DNA of 52,270 nt from Tubiluchus corallicola (Eukaryota; Priapulida; Priapulimorpha; Priapulimorphida; Tubiluchidae). Below, piece after piece: positions 1-8,578 of the stretch. The translations under genes and the position numbers were made by a program. How positions within the stretch are numbered: the first letter of the stretch is position 1; every line of letters starts with the position of its first letter. The stretch covers positions 1-52,270 of the forward strand of contig JAQGDQ010001249.1 of the NCBI GenBank assembly GCA_030141605.1. The letters run 5' to 3'. The notes under the pieces were generated by a model. That model was not told where the DNA came from and ran no database searches. It saw only the letters and a program-made list of their open reading frames with translations.

Positions 1-236
1 AAGTGCTCACATTTTGGCTCAATCCTGTCTTTTGATAATTTCACATATTTTATAGGGTAGCCCTCTATAAATCCTTTGCGTTTTCTTGTAACTTGTACGT
101 CTACTGCATCTTTTGGCACAGTATTTCTTACAAATATTACTTTGCCATCTATTTTCCCAATAGCTTTTCCTTCTGCTGCAAAATTTTCAATGCTTATATT
201 TTCCAGTATAGGTAATTTCTTCTTTCTTCTTCCCAA
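1..236 (-). CDS. rlmD: 23S rRNA (uracil-5-)-methyltransferase RlmD, N-terminal part (runs off the window)
   Basis: The minus strand reads from a TTG at 234-236 to the window edge, about 78 codons without a stop. The start gives GRRKKKLPILENISIE, then AAEGKAIGKIDGKVIFV, and ends near EPKCEH, just before the expected Fe-S cysteine cluster. This is the TRAM-domain opening of the RlmD/RumA family, which methylates uridine in 23S rRNA using SAM. An in-frame TAG lies five codons upstream, and no ATG lies between it and the TTG, so TTG is the likely start. The basic GRRKKK opening supports it. The SAM-dependent catalytic domain lies outside the window. TrmA-type paralogs share this N-terminus, so the exact target base is inferred. 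Confidence 0.75.
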   Translation of the reverse strand, partial: MGRRKKKLPILENISIENFAAEGKAIGKIDGKVIFVRNTVPKDAVDVQVTRKRKGFIEGYPIKYVKLSKDRIEPKCEH

Positions 237-313
237 AATTAAATAGTGCTAAATTTTAAAATTTTTCATATTGTAAAGCTATAATGTCTTGGCTTTATAG
301 TATGAAGCGACAT

Positions 314-342
314 TTTGCTTTATGCAAAAAATATTATCTTTG
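314..342 (+). promoter_or_regulatory. Bacteroidota-type promoter for the porin-like gene
   Basis: TTTG at 314-317 and TATCTTTG at 335-342 are separated by 17 bases, matching the Bacteroidota sigma consensus TTTG / TAnnTTTG. The start codon follows 35 bases after the -7 box. Confidence 0.6.
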
Positions 343-377
343 CGTTTCAAAAATATATAAATTTTTAGACTGTTGAT

Positions 378-1607
378 ATGAAAAAAAGAGTTATTACTCT
401 GTTATTGCTTTTATTCTTTTGTACTCTGCAGGCACAGGAAGATACTACTTTTACTATTTTTCAACCTATCAAGATAAATATAAATCAAGAGGGTACACAG
501 TATATGAGGTTTATATTTTGGAATCAAATATCAGCCAATAGTTCTAAATTTGGAGAGCCTTTTGATGTAGATTTCTCTGTTAAAAGATCTAGGTTGCTTA
601 GTTATTTCAATGCAGAAGACAAATTTTTATTGGTTTATCATATAGGTTTAAACGGTCTCGATATATCTAATATGGATGGAGGGGGAGGAGGAGAAGGAGG
701 TAGAATACGACTACACGATGCCTGGGGCGAGTTCACAATATTTAAAAACTACTTGTATGCAGGAGTAGGCTTGCACTATTGGAATGGCTTATCGCGATTA
801 TCATCTACATCTACTATATCCTTACTTACTTTAGACCCGCCCAACCACAACTTTCATTCGCTTGGCTTGACCGACCAAATAGCACGGCATCTTGGTATAT
901 ATGTCAAAGGAAGTGTCAATAAATTTTATTATCGTTTGGCACTCAACAGTGCAATGGAAAATAGTGAAGATGCAGGTAAACCACTCTCTCAAAATCTAAG
1001 CTATCAAACTTCTTATCTATACGATAAAAAGGGTAAAAGGCTATATGCTGGGTATTTTGAGTATCAAATATTTGACCAAGAAAGCAATATGCTACCTTAC
1101 AGAAGAGGCAGTTACTTAGGAGAAAAAAGAATATTCAACATTGGAGCAGGTTTTTTTCATCATCCTGATGGTACAGTAAAACTTGATAGCCATAATGATA
1201 CTATCACCAGAGATGTATCGCATTTTGCCGTAGATTTGTTCTACGAGAACTCCTTAGGAAAAGGAACTATTACAAGTCTGATTGCTTATTACAATTTCAA
1301 CTATGGAGGAGAATTTATGGCAAGTAGAGAGCAAGGCACTGGTTCTGTCTTGTTTGGTCAAATGGGCTATTTACTTCCACGGTTTAGCTCCACATTTAGG
1401 CTACAACCTTACATAACTGGCAACCTTAAAACATATAAAGGCTATGATGAAAATGGGTATGAACTAAATGTAGGAGCTAATATATTGTTTGCAAAACACC
1501 AAGCCAAATTTATTGTAGAATACTATCTCCATCAAGCACCTTATATAGAAAGTGACCCTATAACCAGTAACCAAAAGATAAAAACACAAATACAAATATC
1601 TTTTTAA
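378..1607 (+). CDS. Outer-membrane porin-like beta-barrel protein
   Basis: This 409-residue protein begins with MKKRVITLLLLLFFC and a hydrophobic stretch ending LQAQ-ED, a clear signal peptide with cleavage near residue 20. The rest is rich in alternating hydrophobic and aromatic strands. The chain ends in IQISF, with the C-terminal Phe typical of BAM-inserted outer-membrane barrels. The layout resembles Bacteroidota members of the phosphate-selective porin (OprO/OprP) superfamily, but substrate selectivity cannot be read from the sequence. A glycine-rich GGGGGEGG loop near residues 101-108 is unusual. The gene stands alone, with its own promoter at 314-342. The 3' flank carries an orphan copy of the tail module that follows the lipoprotein genes downstream. 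Confidence 0.65.
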   Translation: MKKRVITLLLLLFFCTLQAQEDTTFTIFQPIKININQEGTQYMRFIFWNQISANSSKFGEPFDVDFSVKRSRLLSYFNAEDKFLLVYHIGLNGLDISNMDGGGGGEGGRIRLHDAWGEFTIFKNYLYAGVGLHYWNGLSRLSSTSTISLLTLDPPNHNFHSLGLTDQIARHLGIYVKGSVNKFYYRLALNSAMENSEDAGKPLSQNLSYQTSYLYDKKGKRLYAGYFEYQIFDQESNMLPYRRGSYLGEKRIFNIGAGFFHHPDGTVKLDSHNDTITRDVSHFAVDLFYENSLGKGTITSLIAYYNFNYGGEFMASREQGTGSVLFGQMGYLLPRFSSTFRLQPYITGNLKTYKGYDENGYELNVGANILFAKHQAKFIVEYYLHQAPYIESDPITSNQKIKTQIQISF

Positions 1608-1660
1608 CCTTTGTTGATCACCTCTTTTTTGCTAATTATAGCTTTTGTATTGGCAGGATA

Positions 1661-1722
1661 ATTGAAGATGCAAGGAGTAAAAGAAGAGTATTGCTGAGAA
1701 TATCTAAAACTGTGCAGCACAT
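1661..1722 (+). repeat. Orphan copy of the GLUG-gene 3' module
   Basis: The stretch beginning TTGAAGATGCAAGGAGTAAA and ending in TATCTAAAACTGTGCAGC matches the sequence after each of the four lipoprotein stop codons at about 4360, 6596, 8410 and 10687. Its terminator hairpin is degenerate. It follows a porin gene rather than a GLUG gene, so it is probably the residue of a lost fifth paralog. Confidence 0.6.
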
Positions 1723-1745
1723 AAGAGTACATTTTTTTACACAAA

Positions 1746-1777
1746 GTTGCATATTCGAATTTTTTTTCTTAGATTTG
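1746..1777 (+). promoter_or_regulatory. Bacteroidota-type promoter for the first GLUG lipoprotein
   Basis: GTTG at 1746-1749 and TAGATTTG at 1770-1777, spacer 20, lie 30 bases before the ATG at 1808. Confidence 0.5.
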
Positions 1778-1807
1778 CATTATATAATTAACATAAAACA
1801 TAAATTA

Positions 1808-4359
1808 ATGAAAAAAGTATTAAACCCTATCACAATAGTATTGTTATTATTTGTTTTTGTGTTGGGATGTAAAGACAAAGATAATGAAGCTCCTATCTCT
1901 GGTGGAAAAGAAATAGAGAGTTTTGCTTTTGAGGCAGACAATAATGATGGATTGGACACAGGTGTGGTAGGACAAATTTCAGGAACTGATATTGAATTAA
2001 CAGTCCCCTATGGCACAGATGTAACAGAATTGACCCCTACCATAGTAGTATCAGATAAAGCTAGTGTAAATCCCAAGAGTGGAGAGGCCAAAGATTTCAC
2101 AAGTCTAGTACCCTACACGGTAACAGCTGAAGATGGTAGCACACAGGATTATGGTGTAACTGTAACAGTAGCACCACCAAGTATAGATAGCTTTGTTTTT
2201 AAGGCAATAAATAATGAAGGATTGGAAGAAGATAAGGAAGGAGTAATTTTAGATGACACTATTACCGTAAACTTTCCCTATGGCACAAATGTAACAGGAT
2301 TGACCCCTACCATAGTAATATCAGATAACGCCAGTGTAAGTCCTGAGAGTGGAGTGGGGCAAGATTTCACAAGTCCACGACTCTACACGGTAAAAGCTGA
2401 AGATGGTAGCAACAGTGAGCACAATTATATTGTAACTGTAACAGTAGCAGCTCTAAGTGATGAAAAAGAAATAGAGAGCTTTGTTTTGAGGCAGGTAAAA
2501 ATGTCGGAGTATTAATGAAAATGTGACTGGAGAGATTTTAGATGACACTATTACGTTAACAGTCCCCTATGACACAGATGTAACAGGATTGACCCCCTAC
2601 CATAGTAATATCAGATAACGCCAGTGTAAGTCCTGAGAGTGGAGTGGAGAAAGATTTCACAAGTCCAGTACCCTACACGGTAACAGCTGATGATGGTAGC
2701 ACACAGACTTATATTGTAACTGTAACAGTAGCACCAGCAAGTGATAAAAAAGAAATAGAGAGCTTTGATTTTCTGAAAAACAATAATGATGGATTGGACG
2801 CAGATGTGGTAGGACAAATTTCAGGAACTGATATTGAATTAACAGTCCCCTATGACACAGATGTAACAGAATTGACCCCTACCATAGTAATATCAGATAA
2901 AGCCAGTGTAAGTCCTGGCAGTGGAGTGGAGAAAGATTTCACAAGTTCAGTACCCTACACGGTAACAGCTGAAGATCTCAGTACGGAGATTTATGATGTA
3001 ACTGTAACAGTAGCAGCACCCTCTTTCAATGCCGTAAGCTATTACAATGGAGATAACCGTATAGGAGCAGGTGATTTTGAGAATGTAGATAGTTTGTTTG
3101 TGTTGAGCAATTTGCAAGATGGAGAATATACTTATTCGCTGAAAATAGGAGGGAACGATGCTGGAACAGCACAAACAGTAGAAGTAACAAACAATATAGG
3201 CAAAATAGAAAATCCTTTATCTGTAGACGACTGGAATTCTATAGGTGATGGCACTATTAGCATTGAATTAACCATAGGCAGTGATGATGATGTGTTTAAT
3301 TATAGCATTACCAAAGAGCAGTATAACATAAGGAGTTGGCAGGATTTACAGGGTATGCAATATGATTTAACTGGTGATTATACTTTGATGAATGACATAT
3401 CCCTACCCTCCACAGGTTTAAGTTTCCCAGGGTGGGTTCCTGAAGAAGGTTTTAATCCTGTAGGTACTTGGGATAATAATGGATTTACAGGCTCATTTAA
3501 AGGACAGAATAAAGTAATAAAAAATTTCTTTATAAATAGAGAGGATGATAATACGGATTATGTAGGTCTGTTTGGTTATGCCAACGGTGCAATCATTGAG
3601 GATGTAGGTATAGAAATAAGAGATTATGATCCTGCTGGTGTGACTGGAAGAAATAATGTCGGTGGCCTGGTGGGGCGTATTGATAATGGTGATATTACCA
3701 ACAGTTATGTTAATGGTAGTGTGAAGGGAGCAGTCAGTGTTGGCGGTCTGGTGGGATTGATTTCTAAAAGCAATATTACTATGAGTTACGCTAAGGGTAG
3801 TGTGGAGGGGACTGCAACTACTACCAATGTTGGTGGTCTGGTGGGGAATTCCACTGATGGTAACACTATTACCAATAGTTACGCTGAGAGTAATACGGCA
3901 GGACTAAAGAATGTTGGTGGCCTAGTGGGGGCACTCCTTAGCACTTCTGCTATTGGAAACAGTTATGCTACGGGTAGTGTGACCACAACTAGTACAGGGA
4001 CTTTTTCTGGTGGCCTGGTGGGGTATGTCGAAATTAGCACTATTACTAACAGTTATGCTACGGGTAGTGTATTATCAGTCAATGGCTCTGGTTTGGTGGG
4101 GGGGAGTGATCCGGTATCAGGTGTTACTGGAAGCTACTGGGATATAGCCAGCACAGGGAAAACTAGCTCTAAAGGTGATGAAACAGGCGTTTCCTCAGGA
4201 GGTAATTTGAATGAGGAAGGAGGTAAATATATAGATAAAGGAGTTGATGGTACTGGCACTACAGAGGTTTTCGTTAACTGGCAATTTGGCACAGATGAAA
4301 GTAAGCCTTGGAAGTGGTTGGGCAATGGCAAGTGGCCTATTTTGCATTGGGTGGATTAA
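1808..4359 (+). pseudogene. GLUG-repeat surface lipoprotein with four DUF5018-like modules, broken by three frameshifts
   Basis: The ATG at 1808 gives MKKVLNPITIVLLLFVFVLGC, a type II signal peptide with lipobox VLGC, so the protein is a membrane-anchored lipoprotein. Four ~280-bp modules follow (about 1906, 2181, 2456 and 2736). They share the DUF5018-like pattern: IESF start, VPYGTDV centre, YTVTAEDGS end. Then comes a linker (SWQDLQGM, GDYTLMNDISLP) and about six GLUG motifs (NVGGLVG followed by ITNSYATGSV), a predicted beta-solenoid, and a shared C-terminus PWKWLGNGKWPILHW. The frame breaks three times: a missing T near 2483-2486, a missing A near 2514 and an extra C near 2592-2597. Readable pieces are 1808-2515 and about 2600-4359. 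All three breaks lie in short homopolymers, so sequencing error competes with true decay. Its role is inferred as adhesion or surface display. Confidence 0.75.
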
Positions 4360-4407
4360 TTAAAGATGCAAGGAGCAAAAGAAATAGGAGTATTGCAAAG
4401 AATATCT

Positions 4408-4442
4408 AAAACCGTACTGCAAAAAGGTAGTACGGTTTTTTT
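4408..4442 (+). terminator. Rho-independent terminator, GLUG gene 1
   Basis: AAACCGTACT pairs with AGTACGGTTT across the loop GCAAAAAGGT, and a T-run follows. It is the first of four near-identical terminators in the array. Confidence 0.8.
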
Positions 4443-4511
4443 ATGTCTTTTTTCTTATATTTGTAATATTGATAATTAATGAATTTAAGTTAAACTTATA
4501 GCATAACTAAT

Positions 4512-6596
4512 ATGACAAAAGTTTTGAAGCCTATTACAATAGTATTGTTGTTCTTTGTTTTTGTATTGGGATGTAAAAAGGATGAGACTTCTCCCTCTAA
4601 TGAAAAAAGAATCACGAGTTTTGTTTTTGAGGCAAAGAATAATGAGGGAGTATTAAGTGCAGATGTGGAGGGAGATATTTCAGGGACTGCTATTACAGTA
4701 ACAGTTCCCTATGGCATAGATCCAAGTTTAATAAGTTCGTTCACCCCTAGTATAGAAGTATCAGAGCAAGCTAGTGTAAGTCCCGAAAGTGGAAAGCCAC
4801 AAAATTTCACAAGTCCAGTAACCTACACGGTAACAGCAGTAGATGGTGGCACACAGGACTATATTGTAACTGTAATATCAGCACCCTCTTTCAATGCTTT
4901 GAGTTATTATAAAGGAGAAAATCGTATAGGAGCAGGCGATTTTGAGAAGACGGATTTGTTTGAGATAAGTAATATAACGATAGATGATGATTATGTTTAT
5001 TCGTTGAAGATATCAGGCAAAGAAGCAGGGAGTGGTAGATTAACAGTAAAAGATGGTAAAGCTATAATAAACAATAACCTTAAAGATGATTGGAATTCTA
5101 TAAATGATGGCACTATTAGCATTGAATTAACCATATCAGGGGATGTATTTAGCTATAGCACTACCAAAGAGCAGTATAATATAAGAAGTTGGCAGGATTT
5201 ACAGGGAATGCAATATAATTTAGAAGGTGATTATATTTTGATGAATGACATATCCCTCCCTGCTCCTTCCACAACGGGTGGAGTTTTCCCGAAGGAGCTT
5301 CCTGCAGCAGGTTTTGATCCTGTGGGTGATGGTAATAATACATTTACAGGCTCATTTGAAGGACAGGATAATGTAATCAAAAATTTCTTTATAGATAGAG
5401 AAAATAAGGATTATGTAGGTCTGTTTGGTTATGCTGAGGATGTAACCATTGGGAATGTAGGTATAGAAGTATCAGCAAACGGAGTGAAGGGAAACGACCA
5501 TGTAGGTGGTTTGGTGGGGTCTGTCCATAGAAGTGTTATTAGTGCGAGTTATGCTACGGGTGGTGATGTGACGGGGAATAACCGTGTAGGTGGTCTGGTG
5601 GGGGATAGTTATAGTGGCACTACTATTAGCACGAGTTCCGCTACGTGTAGTGTAGTGGGAACTGAAAATAGTGTTGGTGGTATGGTGGGACGTATTGAAA
5701 AAAGTACTATTGCTGAGAGTTCCGCTACGGGCAGTGTGACGGGGAATTGGTATATTGGTGGCCTGGTGGGGCATATCTATAAAAGCACTATTCGTTCAAG
5801 TCATGCTACGGGTAGTGTTACGGGAAACGGGCGTGTAGGCGGTCTAGTGGGGGATGACTATAGTCACTCTACTATTACTGAGAGTTACGCTACGGGTAAT
5901 GTGGAGGGAATTGGAGATTATGTAGGTGGTTTGGTGGGGCGTGCCGAAAGAATTGATATTACCAAAAGTTATGCTACGGGTAGTGTGACGGGAACTGGAA
6001 TTAATGCTGGCGGCTTGGTGGGTGATATCTTTCAAAGTACTATTACCAAGAGTTATGCTACGGGTAGTGTGACGGGAGGTAGTACTCTTAGTGGTCTGGT
6101 GGGGCGTAGCATTGAGAACACTATTACTGAGAGTTACGCTACGGGTAGTGTTACGGGAGACGGGCGTATTGCAGGTTTGGTGGGGTATAGCAAAGAGGGT
6201 ACTATTACCAACAGTTACGCTACAGGTAGTGTGGAGGGCAACAACCGTGTCGGTGGCCTAGTGGCGGCTAGCTATAGAAGTACTATTACCAACAGCTACG
6301 CTACAGGGCTTATAAAGGCAGGAGACGACCGTGTCGGCGGTCTGCTGGGGGTTGCCAATGGCGACGAAATTACCAACAGCTACTGGGACGTGGCTAGCAC
6401 AGGAAAAAACAGCTCTGCTGGTGGGACGGGTGTTTCCTCAGGAGCTAATTTGAAGAAGGAAGGGAATGAATATATAGATACAGGTAATAGCAATAATCCC
6501 GTTTTCGTTGACTGGAAGTTTGGTACAGATGATAGTAGTCCCTGGAAGTGGTTGGGCAATGGTAAATGGCCTATTTTGCATTGGACGGATAATTAA
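4512..6596 (+). CDS. GLUG-repeat surface lipoprotein with one DUF5018-like module
   Basis: This 694-residue protein starts MTKVLKPITIVLLFFVFVLGC with lipobox VLGC at residue 21. One DUF5018-like module (KRITSFVFEAKNNEGV through TVTAVDGGTQDYIV) covers about residues 35-120. A linker domain (SFNALSYYKGENRIGAGDFE) covers about 122-300. Some eleven GLUG motifs fill about 315-620, followed by the conserved PWKWLGNGKWPILHW terminus. GLUG arrays are predicted right-handed beta-solenoids found in bacterial adhesins. Nucleotides 5267-6417 are almost identical to 9346-10496 in the fourth paralog. A TATATTTG at 4456-4463 may be its -7 box. No catalytic motif is visible. Adhesion to host or matrix is an inference. 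Confidence 0.8.
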   Translation: MTKVLKPITIVLLFFVFVLGCKKDETSPSNEKRITSFVFEAKNNEGVLSADVEGDISGTAITVTVPYGIDPSLISSFTPSIEVSEQASVSPESGKPQNFTSPVTYTVTAVDGGTQDYIVTVISAPSFNALSYYKGENRIGAGDFEKTDLFEISNITIDDDYVYSLKISGKEAGSGRLTVKDGKAIINNNLKDDWNSINDGTISIELTISGDVFSYSTTKEQYNIRSWQDLQGMQYNLEGDYILMNDISLPAPSTTGGVFPKELPAAGFDPVGDGNNTFTGSFEGQDNVIKNFFIDRENKDYVGLFGYAEDVTIGNVGIEVSANGVKGNDHVGGLVGSVHRSVISASYATGGDVTGNNRVGGLVGDSYSGTTISTSSATCSVVGTENSVGGMVGRIEKSTIAESSATGSVTGNWYIGGLVGHIYKSTIRSSHATGSVTGNGRVGGLVGDDYSHSTITESYATGNVEGIGDYVGGLVGRAERIDITKSYATGSVTGTGINAGGLVGDIFQSTITKSYATGSVTGGSTLSGLVGRSIENTITESYATGSVTGDGRIAGLVGYSKEGTITNSYATGSVEGNNRVGGLVAASYRSTITNSYATGLIKAGDDRVGGLLGVANGDEITNSYWDVASTGKNSSAGGTGVSSGANLKKEGNEYIDTGNSNNPVFVDWKFGTDDSSPWKWLGNGKWPILHWTDN
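5267..6417 (+). repeat. Near-identical block shared with 9346-10496
   Basis: Aligned by eye at a constant offset of 4,079, the two blocks show no indels and roughly 17 mismatches over 1,151 bp. The flanking parts of the two genes are clearly more diverged. This pattern suggests recent gene conversion between paralogs. Confidence 0.8.
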
Positions 6597-6642
6597 AGAT
6601 ACAAGGGGCAAAAGAAATAATAGGTATTGCTAAGAATATCTA

Positions 6643-6675
6643 AAACCGTGTTGCAAAAAGTAGCACGGTTTTTTA
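6643..6675 (+). terminator. Rho-independent terminator, GLUG gene 2
   Basis: AAACCGTG pairs with CACGGTTT around a TTGCAAAAAGTAG loop, followed by a T-rich run. It shares the 3' module of its paralogs. Confidence 0.75.
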
Positions 6676-6785
6676 TTTTTTTAGTTCTGGATATGGTTTT
6701 TCTCTTTTTATTTCTTATATTTGTATTTAGATAAGGTAACTATATATACAATTTGCACTTATATTAAAATACAAAATTATCTCTT

Positions 6786-6823
6786 ATCCTAATTACTTAA
6801 TTTGATCCTAATTACTTAATTTG
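6786..6823 (+). repeat. Perfect 19-bp tandem duplication in a 332-bp spacer
   Basis: ATCCTAATTACTTAATTTG occurs twice back to back (6786-6804, 6805-6823), 106 bp before the third lipoprotein gene. The rest of spacer 6597-6928 holds the terminator above, a possible TATATTTG -7 box at 6716-6723 and AT-rich sequence without a gene. Confidence 0.6.
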
Positions 6824-6928
6824 TACTACATAAAGAAACAACAACTGAAGCACAATTAGTTGTGTGAAAGACAACAAAAAATGAAGTATAAATCAGATAT
6901 AATTAAACTATAACATAAATAAAGTATT

Positions 6929-8410
6929 ATGAAGGCAGTATTAAACCCCATTGCAATAGCATTGCTATCTTTTATTTTTGTATTAGGTTGTAAAGACAAG
7001 GATGACGAAGCTCCAGCATCTTCTTTCAATGCCTTGAGTTATTATGAGGAAGAAAATCGCATAGGAGCAGGAGATTTTGAGAAGCCGGATTTGTTTGAGA
7101 TAAACGAAATAGTAGTAGATGGTGATTATTCTTATTCATTGAAGGTAGCAGACAAAGAAGCAGGAAATGGCACATTAACAGTAACAGGGGGTAAAGCCAC
7201 AATAGGTAGCGAGCTTCCTATTGAAGATTGGAATTCTATAGATGATGGTACTATTGCTATTGAATTAACCATAGCAGGTGATGTATTTAACTATAATACT
7301 ACCAAAGAGCAGTATAAGATAAAGAGTTGGCAGGATTTACAGGGGATGAAGTATGATTTAGAAGGCGATTATATCTTGGAGAATGACATATCTCTACCTG
7401 ATCCTTCCATAACGGACGGAGATTTCCCAGAGGAGCTTCCTGCAGAAGGTTTCGACCCTGTGGGTGATTTTAATGATAGATTTACAGGCTCATTTGATGG
7501 AGGTAATTACGTAATAAGCAATTTCTTTATAAATAGGGACAAGGCTTATGTAGGTTTGTTTGGTTGTTCTAATGGTGCAACTATAAAGAATGTGGGTATA
7601 GAAACATCAGCAGGCGGTGTGATGGGTAAGTTTCATGTCGGCGGCTTGGTGGGGTGGGACGATTGGGGCACTATTACCAACAGTTATGTTGCTGGTAGTG
7701 TAACAGGAGATACATTCAATATTGGTGGCCTGGTGGGGTATATTCGAAATGGCACTATTACCAACAGTTATGCTACGAGTAGTGTGACGAGCATGAAGAA
7801 TGGTGAAAATGTTGGAGGCTTGGTGGGAAGTGGCAACACTGAAGTCGCTATTACCAACAGCTATGCTACGGGTAGTGTGACGGGGGGAGACAAAGCTGGG
7901 GGCTTGGTAGGGTATGGCGCTGTAGTCGCTATTGCCAACAGCTATGCTACGGGTAGTGTGGAGGGAAACCAGTATGTTGGCGGCCTGGTAGGGTATGGCG
8001 CTGTAGTCGCTATTGCCAACAGCTATGCTACGGGTAGTGTGACGGGGGGTAACGATGTTGGCGGCCTGGTGGGTCTTAGCAATGGCACTATTACTGCGAG
8101 TTATGCTACTGGGAATGTGACGGGAGCTAATGCTGGTGGCCTGGTGGGGAATAATAACTATACCATTATTGCCAACAGCTATTGGGATAAGGCCAGTACA
8201 GAACAAGATGATTCTGATGGTGATGGTGGGACGGGTGTTTCCTCAGGAGCTAACTTGAAGCAAGAAGGAGATAAGTATATAGATAAAGAAGAAGATGGCA
8301 CTGGCACCGACGAGGTTTTTGTTGACTGGAAGTTTGGTACAGATGATGATAATCCCTGGAAGTGGCTGGGAGAAGGTAAATGGCCTATTCTGTATTGGGC
8401 AGATAATTAA
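6929..8410 (+). CDS. GLUG-repeat surface lipoprotein lacking the DUF5018-like module
   Basis: This 493-residue protein starts MKAVLNPIAIALLSFIFVLGC with lipobox VLGC. It passes straight from a short KDKDDEAPAS spacer into the SFNALSYYEEENRIG linker domain. The N-terminal beta-sandwich module of its paralogs is therefore absent. About seven GLUG motifs (HVGGLVG, NIGGLVG, KAGGLVG and similar) occupy residues 230-420, and the C-terminus is PWKWLGEGKWPILYW. Two adjacent GLUG units around 7915-8035 are almost identical (GYGAVVAIANSYATGSV occurs twice), a sign of recent unit duplication. It sits in tandem with paralogs, each with its own terminator, so they are probably transcribed separately. Function is inferred as surface adhesion. 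Confidence 0.8.
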   Translation: MKAVLNPIAIALLSFIFVLGCKDKDDEAPASSFNALSYYEEENRIGAGDFEKPDLFEINEIVVDGDYSYSLKVADKEAGNGTLTVTGGKATIGSELPIEDWNSIDDGTIAIELTIAGDVFNYNTTKEQYKIKSWQDLQGMKYDLEGDYILENDISLPDPSITDGDFPEELPAEGFDPVGDFNDRFTGSFDGGNYVISNFFINRDKAYVGLFGCSNGATIKNVGIETSAGGVMGKFHVGGLVGWDDWGTITNSYVAGSVTGDTFNIGGLVGYIRNGTITNSYATSSVTSMKNGENVGGLVGSGNTEVAITNSYATGSVTGGDKAGGLVGYGAVVAIANSYATGSVEGNQYVGGLVGYGAVVAIANSYATGSVTGGNDVGGLVGLSNGTITASYATGNVTGANAGGLVGNNNYTIIANSYWDKASTEQDDSDGDGGTGVSSGANLKQEGDKYIDKEEDGTGTDEVFVDWKFGTDDDNPWKWLGEGKWPILYWADN

Positions 8411-8456
8411 AGATACAAGGAGCAAAAGAAACAATAAGTATTGCTAAAAATATCTA

Positions 8457-8489
8457 AAACCGTGCTGCAAAAGTAGTACGGTTTTTTTT
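8457..8489 (+). terminator. Rho-independent terminator, GLUG gene 3
   Basis: AAACCGTGCT pairs (one G-U) with AGTACGGTTT around GCAAAAGT, followed by a run of T. Confidence 0.8.
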
Positions 8490-8578
8490 ATGTCTTTTCA
8501 CATAAACTGCATATTTGCTTTTTTTTTTTAAATTTGTATTAGATAATTTAATGAGTTAAATTAAATGTGAATAGTAGT

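Noticed and set aside
5472-6035. Minus-strand frames rich in THHTTR-like residues opposite the GLUG genes (also 7607-8206, 9551-10114)
   Set aside because: They are antisense shadows of the GLUG repeats and vanish outside them.
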